From positions 1-8,414 of the forward strand of contig DATHBB010000035.1 in the NCBI GenBank assembly GCA_035296385.1: a stretch of 8,414 nucleotides of DNA, read 5' to 3'. A program made the position numbers and the translations under genes. Source of the stretch: JAIVJZ01 sp035296385 (lineage in GTDB: Bacteria; Acidobacteriota; Blastocatellia; Pyrinomonadales; Pyrinomonadaceae). Shown here in pieces: positions 1 to 5,656 of the stretch (position 1 is its first letter; each line of letters opens with the position of its first letter). The notes under the pieces are model-generated. The model did not search any database. It saw only the letters and a program-made list of their open reading frames with translations, and was not told where the DNA came from.

Positions 1-2
1 TC

Positions 3-56
3 TGCGGGCTGTTCATCTACGCGCGGCGGGGTGAAAATTCGATTCGTCAAATTTGA
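3..56 (+). CDS. Possible 3' end of a convergent gene (partial, left edge)
   Basis: Reading plus-strand frame 3 from the window edge gives CGLFIYARRGENSIRQI and then a TGA stop. The first nine codons all end in G or C, as in the real genes here, while the other two plus frames are much less biased. A short hydrophobic stretch followed by Arg-Arg would suit the end of a last membrane helix and a cytoplasmic tail. If real, it converges with the YfhO gene, with 22 bases between the two stops and no hairpin terminator that I can see. Only 17 residues are visible, so no function can be given and chance openness is a serious alternative. A minus-strand ATG at position 16 is a competing reading with no ribosome binding site. 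Confidence 0.3.
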   Translation, partial: CGLFIYARRGENSIRQI

Positions 57-78
57 TCGCCGCAAAAAAATTATCGCC

Positions 79-3000
79 TTAAACCCGAACGCCTCGCCTC
101 TCTTTTCTCTTCAACCAGAAGACGCACGCGCCGAGAGCCAGCAGCGAGGCCGCGCTGAGGAACGCGCCCTTGTAAAACGAGCGCGGGCGAAATTCAAAAC
201 GGACGGTGTGTGTTCCGGCAGGGACCGGGAGGCCGCGAAAAACGTAATTGGTCTGGAAGTGCGGCGCGGGCGCGTCGTCAATCGTCGCCTGCCAGCCGGG
301 ATAGTACACGTCGCTTGTGACGAGAAAGGCGGGCGCGTTCGACGTGGTCTGGATTTCCATGCGCGTGTCGGAGAGGTGTGTGACGCGCGCCGTCTCGCCC
401 GCGTCGAGTTCGCGCGCCGCGAGGTCGAGCGGCGTCTCGACGAGCGCGACGCGTGCGGGGTCGAACGCGCTGCCGTCCGCGAGCCGCGACGTGTGGAGCG
501 CGCTCAACGCCGCTTCCTCCGTGACGTTCAGGACTTTGCCGACGAGCCATGCGCGCGGCCTCGCGCGCAAATTTTCATAGACGCTCGCCTCGCCCACGTC
601 TTCCGGTTTGACAGCGCCGTAGCCGCTGTTGTCGAAATTGATGTCGGCGACGTGCCGCCAGCGCGTCGTGTCGGAGAGAGAACCGGCAGTTGGTACAAGC
701 GGCACTGAAGCGTTCGCGCCTTCGTCAACCAGACTGATCTTTTTGACGGAGAGCGTTGCGGCCTCCTCGCCCGTCCATCGAACTTCGACGCTCCGGACTT
801 CGACGGCGGCAGGCAAGCGAAGGAGCGCCGCGTAGTCGTGCCCTTCGCAGCGCACGTCGCCCGCGCGCGTGACCGCATAGCTGCGATAGACGGGCGCACG
901 CGCCTGCCGCATCGTCGGGCGCACGTCGGCGCAGTCGTAAGCCCACTCGGAAGTGTCTCGACCGGCAAGGAGCGCCTGCGTGTAGGTTTGGCCTTGCGTG
1001 TCCGTGACGACGACGCGCGCGACTTCCGCCTTGTCGGCGACGGCGGCGGAGCAGGCGAGCGCGCTCGCGACGGCGACCGCTGACGCTCGCGCCGGTTGCG
1101 GAAGATCGAATTTGAACGTCTCCGGGTTGGGCGCGGCGCAGCCCGGACCGAGTTGCGCGTTGAACTCGTTCAAGGTCCAGCGCACGCCGCGCGCGTCCGC
1201 GTTCGTTGGCGGCTCGACGAGCGTGCGCGGCACGAAGAGATAACGCACGGCCATCATGTCGAGACTGAGGTTCGCCGGATCGCGCCACGCGTGTTCGACG
1301 CTGCCGTGCGGCGGCATCGTCAACAGACGGCTGACGCGCGAGAGTATGAAAGGGCCGTAGCCGCTCGCGCTCGTGAACTGCCAGAGCTTCGACAAATCGG
1401 GCGGAATCTCGCTGACGCGCCCCGTGCCGCCGCGCACCGGGAGCAGGCGTTGGTGCGTCGCGGCGAGTTCGTCGCGAAAACGCGTGGCGGCGGCGGGCGG
1501 CCTCTGGAAGACTTTGTAAGGCGGCCCGTAATGCCACTCGTAGAACCATGTGAAGCTGGCGAGGTCGAGGGCAAGCACGACGAGCAAGAGCGCGCCGCGC
1601 GCGCGCGAGTGTGGCCGCGCGTGCCAGTAGAGAAGCGCCGCCGCCGACGCCGCGAAGACGAGGAGCGGCACGGCAATCGCCAAATTCTCCCACGGGAGAA
1701 AACTGAGCGGACGCTTCAACTGTTCGAACGCCAACGCGTTTAGTTTGCTACTCAGCGCGACTATTGCGATGAGGCACGCGACGAACAAACAGGCCGCGAC
1801 GGCGAGCATGCGTTTGACGAAAGTGCGCGAGGCCGTCTTCTCCAGAACGGCGTGCGCGCCGAAGCCCGCGAGCACGCTCACGCCGAGCGAGAGTTCCATG
1901 AAGTGGCGCGCGGGCACGCGAAACTTGTTGATGACGGGCACATGATAAGTGAGACGCGCGAGCGGCGTCGCGTCGCCTAAGGCGAGCAGGAAAGCGACCG
2001 AGCACGCGGCGAGCCAGAACCAGGCGAGTCCGCGTCGCCGCGTCGCGAAGAATCCTACGGACGCGAGCAGGAGCGGCAGCAGGCCGACGTAGCCGCTCAG
2101 TTCGCCCGCTCCCCAGCCGCCCGCCTCCGATCCCCACGCGCCGAAGTAAGGCAGGTTGTACAGCGTACCGGGCGAGCCGCCGTAGAGATACGGAAACAGG
2201 AGCATCGGCGTCTGCCTGAGCGGCAGCGCGTAGGACACAAACTCCGCGAACCCGAGCGAGGCGCGCAAACTCAGGGCGGCGAGTTCGGCGGTCGGCAACA
2301 ACTGTACGGCGGCGAGTCCCGTTCCCGTCAGGACCAGGAGCGCGCAGAGCGTGTAGTAAAGCCAACGCCGCCTGGCGTGCCAGCCGCGCGCGAGCGCATA
2401 TACGCCGCCGAGCGAGAGCGTGTAGACGAAGATTTGCGGGTGTCCGGCGAGCGCCGAGCACGCGACGCTCGCCGCGCCGACGGCGAACCAGAAACTAACT
2501 GCGCCCGCGCGATGCGAACTCCCCGCGTCTTCTTCTTCGCGTTGCTCGACGCCCGTGCGCCGCTCAACGTCTGTGCGTCGCGCCAGTTTCTCAAGCGAGA
2601 GGATGAAGAGCGGCAGCCACGCGGCGGCGTGGACGAGCGCGGCATGTCCGAGATGCGCGATGAGGAAGCCGCACATCGAGTAGCATGTGCCGCTGACGGC
2701 GGCGGCGAAGCGCGAGCGCGTCAGTGCGAACGTGTAAGCGTAAGTGAAACTCGCGGCGAGGACGTAGGCTGAGAGCAAAAAGGCGTCCCACGATTTGAGC
2801 AGCGAAAACAGGAGCGCGGGCGGATACCACATCATCAACTGCGAATCGCCCACCGCCGGAAAGCCGCCCCACACCGTCGTGTCCCAGAGCACGCGCGGCG
2901 CATAAAAGTTCGGCAGGAAATAAAGTATGCCGTCGCCCGGCGCGAGCAAATAATCCGAGAACAGCACGGGCGCGAAGAAGGCTACGAACAGCAGCGTGTA

Positions 3001-3096
3001 AAAGAGCGTGACGGCGAGGCCATGTAACAGCGCGCCTTTTACGTTTGCCCGCTCTTCAATTTCGCGGGGATGTTCGCGCGTGTTCGCTTCAGGCAT
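79..3096 (-). CDS. YfhO-family integral membrane protein (GT-C-like glycosyltransferase)
   Basis: This 1005-residue polytopic membrane protein probably transfers a sugar from a polyprenyl-phosphate carrier to an envelope polymer outside the membrane. That role is inferred from B. subtilis YfhO and Listeria GtlB. After a charged cytoplasmic tail (1-25) comes a first helix (about 27-47), then an outer loop with acidic residues in APGDG (52-56) and VGDSQ (82-86), the kind of loop that carries catalytic acids in GT-C enzymes. About ten more helices follow up to residue 519. A large extracytoplasmic region (about 520-975) has family-like SGYGPF (578-583) and AVRYLFVPR (616-624), a beta-rich middle part, and the typical closing YYPGWQATID (931-940) and RPRSF (970-974) before the last helix (976-995). 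Cysteines 653, 682, 722 and 750 could form disulfides. The start is ATG, 38 bases after the higA stop, with no clear Shine-Dalgarno. Family assignment is firm; substrate is unknown. Confidence 0.87.
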   Translation of the reverse strand: MPEANTREHPREIEERANVKGALLHGLAVTLFYTLLFVAFFAPVLFSDYLLAPGDGILYFLPNFYAPRVLWDTTVWGGFPAVGDSQLMMWYPPALLFSLLKSWDAFLLSAYVLAASFTYAYTFALTRSRFAAAVSGTCYSMCGFLIAHLGHAALVHAAAWLPLFILSLEKLARRTDVERRTGVEQREEEDAGSSHRAGAVSFWFAVGAASVACSALAGHPQIFVYTLSLGGVYALARGWHARRRWLYYTLCALLVLTGTGLAAVQLLPTAELAALSLRASLGFAEFVSYALPLRQTPMLLFPYLYGGSPGTLYNLPYFGAWGSEAGGWGAGELSGYVGLLPLLLASVGFFATRRRGLAWFWLAACSVAFLLALGDATPLARLTYHVPVINKFRVPARHFMELSLGVSVLAGFGAHAVLEKTASRTFVKRMLAVAACLFVACLIAIVALSSKLNALAFEQLKRPLSFLPWENLAIAVPLLVFAASAAALLYWHARPHSRARGALLLVVLALDLASFTWFYEWHYGPPYKVFQRPPAAATRFRDELAATHQRLLPVRGGTGRVSEIPPDLSKLWQFTSASGYGPFILSRVSRLLTMPPHGSVEHAWRDPANLSLDMMAVRYLFVPRTLVEPPTNADARGVRWTLNEFNAQLGPGCAAPNPETFKFDLPQPARASAVAVASALACSAAVADKAEVARVVVTDTQGQTYTQALLAGRDTSEWAYDCADVRPTMRQARAPVYRSYAVTRAGDVRCEGHDYAALLRLPAAVEVRSVEVRWTGEEAATLSVKKISLVDEGANASVPLVPTAGSLSDTTRWRHVADINFDNSGYGAVKPEDVGEASVYENLRARPRAWLVGKVLNVTEEAALSALHTSRLADGSAFDPARVALVETPLDLAARELDAGETARVTHLSDTRMEIQTTSNAPAFLVTSDVYYPGWQATIDDAPAPHFQTNYVFRGLPVPAGTHTVRFEFRPRSFYKGAFLSAASLLALGACVFWLKRKERRGVRV

Positions 3097-3110
3097 TCAG
3101 TGTGTGATGA

Positions 3111-3135
3111 CCTGTCAGGCAGCGTGGAAAACCAC
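3111..3135. repeat. Two tiny inverted repeats between higA and the YfhO gene
   Basis: The 38-base gap between the higA stop and the YfhO start holds CCTG-T-CAGG (3111-3119) and GTGG-AAAA-CCAC (3124-3135); the second touches the higA stop codon. The arms are only four bases and no T-run follows on the minus strand, so these are not intrinsic terminators. They may be chance or a weak operator. No convincing -35/-10 pair for the YfhO gene is seen, so readthrough from upstream is the simplest expectation. Confidence 0.2.
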
Positions 3136-3365
3136 TATTTAACTACCAACTCCGGCACATGCTCGTCTTCATATTTTCCGATCAGCACGCCGACGATCTC
3201 CATCAGAGATGCCAAAGGATGCGACTCATCTTCCCCGATCTCATCAATCAAGCCGTCAAGCAACGCCACCAGCCGCCGGTACTCTTCCTCGGTATGAGGA
3301 ACGAACACCGCCCCATCCAGAGCCGACCACGCATCCGTCGTTTTACTTACATCAAGATGCTGCAT
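3135..3365 (-). CDS. higA: HigA-like antitoxin, N-terminal domain only (HTH half absent)
   Basis: This is a 76-residue antitoxin candidate. The segment EEYRRLVALLDGLIDEIG (27-44), then HPLASLMEIVGVLIGKYED (48-66) and EHVPEL, matches the helical N-terminal domain of HigA antitoxins (COG5499 type), which binds the toxin. In full-length relatives of roughly 120-140 residues, a helix-turn-helix DNA-binding domain follows. Here a TAG stop comes six residues after HVP, at about the domain junction, and the next 38 bases encode no HTH in any frame before the YfhO start. The ATG lies two bases after the toxin stop with a strong AAGGA six bases upstream, so translation is coupled to higB. It probably can still bind HigB, but autoregulation by DNA binding should be lost or supplied by another protein. 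Whether this is a decayed HigA or a natural short form cannot be decided from the sequence. Confidence 0.78.
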   Translation of the reverse strand: MQHLDVSKTTDAWSALDGAVFVPHTEEEYRRLVALLDGLIDEIGEDESHPLASLMEIVGVLIGKYEDEHVPELVVK

Positions 3366-3378
3366 AACTATTCCTTCC
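3366..3378 (-). promoter_or_regulatory. Ribosome binding site of higA
   Basis: The minus strand reads GGAAGGAA (3378-3371), placing AAGGA six bases before the higA ATG. It lies inside the last codons of the toxin gene and is the best Shine-Dalgarno of the window, in contrast to higB, which has none visible. Stronger translation of antitoxin than toxin from a shared transcript fits toxin-first modules. Confidence 0.7.
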
Positions 3379-3655
3379 AGCGTCCTTCGCCATATTCCGC
3401 GTGAGTTAACACCGCCCGGATATAAACTTTCCTACGATTATAATGGATTGCCGCGACCAGACGAACTTTGTTACCGCCGATGTTGAAGACCGTCAGCTTG
3501 CCCACCTGATCGGCAGATGGAAACAGCGTCCGTAATTCGGCAAAGTTTGAGAAGTCATTATGCTTTGCCAAATCGTAGAAGTGGGCAAGAGCCGTCTTTG
3601 TTTCAGGGTATCTTTCGGCAAATTCATTCAGCCGTTTGCGAGTAATGACATGCAT
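3368..3655 (-). CDS. higB: HigB-family toxin, mRNA interferase of the RelE fold
   Basis: This 95-residue protein is a type II toxin expected to cleave mRNA on the translating ribosome and to be neutralised by the antitoxin encoded just downstream. Family landmarks are the opening MHVITRKRLNEFAERYP, the central FNIGGNKVRLVAAIHYNRRKV (58-78), the YIRAVLTHAEY segment (79-89) and the basic tail GEGRWKE. The length is normal for the HigB toxin family and no catalytic region looks lost. The start is fixed by stop codons TGA and TAG in the same frame just upstream of the ATG, and no Shine-Dalgarno is visible. Toxin-before-antitoxin order is typical of higBA. A hand count over 3361-3660 gives about 48% G+C, against roughly two thirds in flanking genes such as 5881-5940, suggesting separate acquisition. 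It starts 15 bases after the methyltransferase stop. Confidence 0.88.
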   Translation of the reverse strand: MHVITRKRLNEFAERYPETKTALAHFYDLAKHNDFSNFAELRTLFPSADQVGKLTVFNIGGNKVRLVAAIHYNRRKVYIRAVLTHAEYGEGRWKE

Positions 3656-3670
3656 AACGCATTGCTAATT

Positions 3671-4582
3671 TCAACGCCGCCGCGCGATGACGTACATGAT
3701 GTCGTACATGTTGAGGTAGAAGCCGAGGCCGCCGACGCCGAGGCGTTCGAGGGGGCGGTAGAGCGCGGGCTTTTGCTGGCGTAGGACGAGGATGTTGTAG
3801 GCCATGTTGCCGATGCTGCGGTAGAAGCCGCAGTAGCGGTTGTAGACGACATCGAAGCCGTAAGCGTCGAGCAGTTGGGCGATGGTTTTGGGGGAGAAAT
3901 AGTGTAGGTGCGTGGGCGGGTGGATCATGCGCCATTTCTCTTTGCGGAGGCGCGCGTTGAGGCTCTCGATGTCGGCGGTGGTGATGGTGAGGAGCGCGCC
4001 CGCTTCGGTGTGCGCACTGATCTTTTCCACGTAGCGGTGCGGCTCGCGCAGGTGTTCGATGGTGTCCCACATGCAGACCACGTCGAACTTTTGCGCGCCG
4101 TAGTCGTGCGCGAGGAAGTCGGCCTGCACCACGTCGAGTTTCAACTCTTCGCGCGCAAAGCGAACTCCGGCGTCGGTGATGTCTATGCCCTGCACGCTCT
4201 CGAATTGGTCGCGCACCACGTCGAGGAAAAATCCGTAGGCGCTGCCGATCTCCAATAGGCGGCGGTGACGCGCGGGGTTGAGAAATTTTTGCAGTTCGCG
4301 GAAGCGCAGCGCGAAATTCTTGCGGAAGAATTTTACGTCCGAAGCGTAGTCGTTGAACTCCGCGCCCGTGAAGAACTCTTCGTTGTATAGCTCGAACAGT
4401 TCCTCGTCCGTCAGGCGCATGTCGGCGAAGACGTAGTCGCACGCGCGACACTTAAGGATGCCGGGGTAGAGCGGCGCGGATGTGCCGTCCCCGCCGCACA
4501 CGATGCAACGGCTCGTAGTAGTCGTCGCCGTCTCCGTGTGGACAGGCGCGGGTTGGTCTTGTTTCGTCTGTGTGGAACTCAA
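3671..4582 (-). CDS. Class I SAM-dependent methyltransferase with N-terminal zinc ribbon
   Basis: This 303-residue enzyme (from the chosen TTG start) has a Thr-rich, probably disordered tail (2-25), a four-cysteine zinc ribbon (C26, C29, C45, C48) and a Rossmann methyltransferase domain. The SAM-binding motif is LLEIGSAYGFF (109-119), the acidic residue after strand 2 is D134 in GIDIT, and FDVVCMWDTIEHL (166-178) is the post-motif typical of the Methyltransf_23/11 type. HLHYFSPKTIAQLLDAYGF (225-243) is also family-typical. Such enzymes in glycan loci often methylate sugars or nucleotide-sugar precursors; the substrate here is inferred only from context. The TTG overlaps the GT2 stop by four bases (TTGA), with AAGGA 12 bases upstream. 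An ATG at 4720 in the same frame would put 46 implausible residues over the GT2 gene, and the next internal ATG would delete the zinc ribbon. Confidence 0.85.
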   Translation of the reverse strand: MSSTQTKQDQPAPVHTETATTTTSRCIVCGGDGTSAPLYPGILKCRACDYVFADMRLTDEELFELYNEEFFTGAEFNDYASDVKFFRKNFALRFRELQKFLNPARHRRLLEIGSAYGFFLDVVRDQFESVQGIDITDAGVRFAREELKLDVVQADFLAHDYGAQKFDVVCMWDTIEHLREPHRYVEKISAHTEAGALLTITTADIESLNARLRKEKWRMIHPPTHLHYFSPKTIAQLLDAYGFDVVYNRYCGFYRSIGNMAYNILVLRQQKPALYRPLERLGVGGLGFYLNMYDIMYVIARRR

Positions 4583-5640
4583 AACAGTTCGGTGTCCTTG
4601 ATGTAGCGCGGGCGCGCTTTGGCCTCTTGATAAATCTTGCCGATGTATTCGCCGACGATGCCGAGAAACATGATCTGCACGCCGCCGAGAAAATAGATCG
4701 GGATGATTGTGCCCGCCCAACCGGGCGGCGTGTGGCCGCGTATTTTGTGATAAAGGTAAAAGAGCGTCATCAGAACGCTGAACAAAAAGACCAGAAGCCC
4801 TGCGACCGTCACGAGCCGCAAGGGCACGACGCTGAACGACGTGATGCCGTCGAGCGCGAGCGACACGAGCTTTCGGAAATTATGTTTCGACTGTCCTGCG
4901 CCGCGACGGCGCACCGTGAACGGCACGATCTCGGATTTGTAGCCGATGTCAACGAAGATGCCGCGCAGGAACAGATTGTACTCGCGGTATTCGGAGATGG
5001 CTTCGATGGCCTTGCGCGAGACGAGACGGTATTCCGAATGGTGCTTGATGATCTTCGCGCCCATCAGCGTCATCGAGTTGTAGAAGAAACTCGAAGTCGC
5101 CTTCTTCAAAAGCGAATCGCCGCGCCCCTTGCGCACGCCGTAGACGATGTGCGCGCCCGCCGCATACTTTTCCAGAAACGTCTCGATGACCTGCTCGTCC
5201 TGCTGCAAATCCGCATCAATCGTGACGACGCAATCGGCATGCTCTTTGACGCTCAGGAGTCCGGCCAGCAGAGCGTTCTGCGTGCCGACGTTGCGCGCGA
5301 GTTTAAGACCTTTGACCGACGCGTCCTCGCGGTGCAGTTCTTCGATGACCGCCCATGTCGCGTCTATGCTTCCGTCGTCAACGAAATAGACGAAACTCTC
5401 CGCATCAATTTTTCCGGCGGCGGAAAGATGCCGCAGCACTTCGACGAGGCGGCGCGCCGTCGTGCCGACGACGAGTTCTTCGTTGAGACATGGCACGACG
5501 ATGGCGAGCAGCGGCGCATGCGCCGGTTGCCCGCCCGCGTCCGTGCGCGTCAACCTAGACTCGCCCGCCGTCGCCGTCGTCGTAGCGGCGGCGCGCGTCG
5601 TCCTGGTCTTCGTTTCAGTCTCTCTCGTCGTCGAACTCAA
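4579..5640 (-). CDS. GT2 polyprenyl-phosphate glycosyltransferase (GtrB/CsbB/DPM1-like)
   Basis: This 353-residue inner-membrane enzyme probably moves a sugar from a nucleotide donor to polyprenyl phosphate on the cytoplasmic face. After a Thr/Ala-rich tail (1-43), the GT-A domain starts with LAIVVPCLNEE (45-55). VDDGS (87-91) binds nucleotide, IDADLQ (141-146) is the metal-binding DXD-like motif, HSEYRLVSRKAI (201-212) matches the family's acceptor-side motif, and RRRGAGQSKHNF (244-255) is the DPM1/GtrB-type basic signature. Two membrane helices follow (about 270-298 and 312-333), then a short basic tail. Length and topology fit GtrB/CsbB. The gene starts three bases after the double GT4 stop and overlaps the methyltransferase by four. 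There is no upstream ATG and no internal ATG before about residue 190, so TTG at 5640 with GGAGG 11 bases upstream is preferred. A TTG at residue 30 (5553) would also keep the whole domain. Sugar identity is unknown. Confidence 0.9.
   Translation of the reverse strand: MSSTTRETETKTRTTRAAATTTATAGESRLTRTDAGGQPAHAPLLAIVVPCLNEELVVGTTARRLVEVLRHLSAAGKIDAESFVYFVDDGSIDATWAVIEELHREDASVKGLKLARNVGTQNALLAGLLSVKEHADCVVTIDADLQQDEQVIETFLEKYAAGAHIVYGVRKGRGDSLLKKATSSFFYNSMTLMGAKIIKHHSEYRLVSRKAIEAISEYREYNLFLRGIFVDIGYKSEIVPFTVRRRGAGQSKHNFRKLVSLALDGITSFSVVPLRLVTVAGLLVFLFSVLMTLFYLYHKIRGHTPPGWAGTIIPIYFLGGVQIMFLGIVGEYIGKIYQEAKARPRYIKDTELF
4583..4599 (-). promoter_or_regulatory. Ribosome binding site and TTGA overlap deciding the methyltransferase start
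   Basis: AAGGA (4599-4595 on the minus strand) lies 12 bases before the TTG at 4582, a somewhat long spacing. The TTG shares its last two bases with the TGA stop of the GT2 gene, the arrangement expected for translational coupling. This supports the 303-residue form. Confidence 0.5.
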
Positions 5641-5656
5641 CTGTTATGCAACCTCC
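5641..5656 (-). promoter_or_regulatory. Ribosome binding site of the GT2 gene
   Basis: GGAGG (5656-5652 on the minus strand) sits 11 bases before the TTG at 5640, within the final codons of the upstream glycosyltransferase gene. It favours the full-length GT2 start over the internal TTG at 5553, which has only a weak purine stretch upstream. Confidence 0.55.

Noticed and set aside
57..78. A-run between the left-edge stop and the YfhO stop as a terminator
   Set aside because: The minus-strand T-run has no stable GC stem directly before it.
725..1693. Minus-strand frame of 322 codons inside the YfhO gene
   Set aside because: It is out of frame with YfhO, extremely Arg/Ala-rich and shows no fold-like pattern.
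31..1743. Plus-strand open frames at 31-708 and 1096-1743
   Set aside because: Both are antisense to the YfhO gene, are Arg/Ala/Val-rich with no motif, and cross regions encoding conserved YfhO segments.
3111..3135. Hairpins after higA as a transcription terminator
   Set aside because: Arms of only four bases and no T-run; too weak to stop transcription.
4583..4720. Longer methyltransferase starting at an ATG at 4720
   Set aside because: The extra 46 residues are Arg/His-rich and overlap the conserved C-terminal membrane part of the GT2 gene. The TTGA overlap start fits the operon better.
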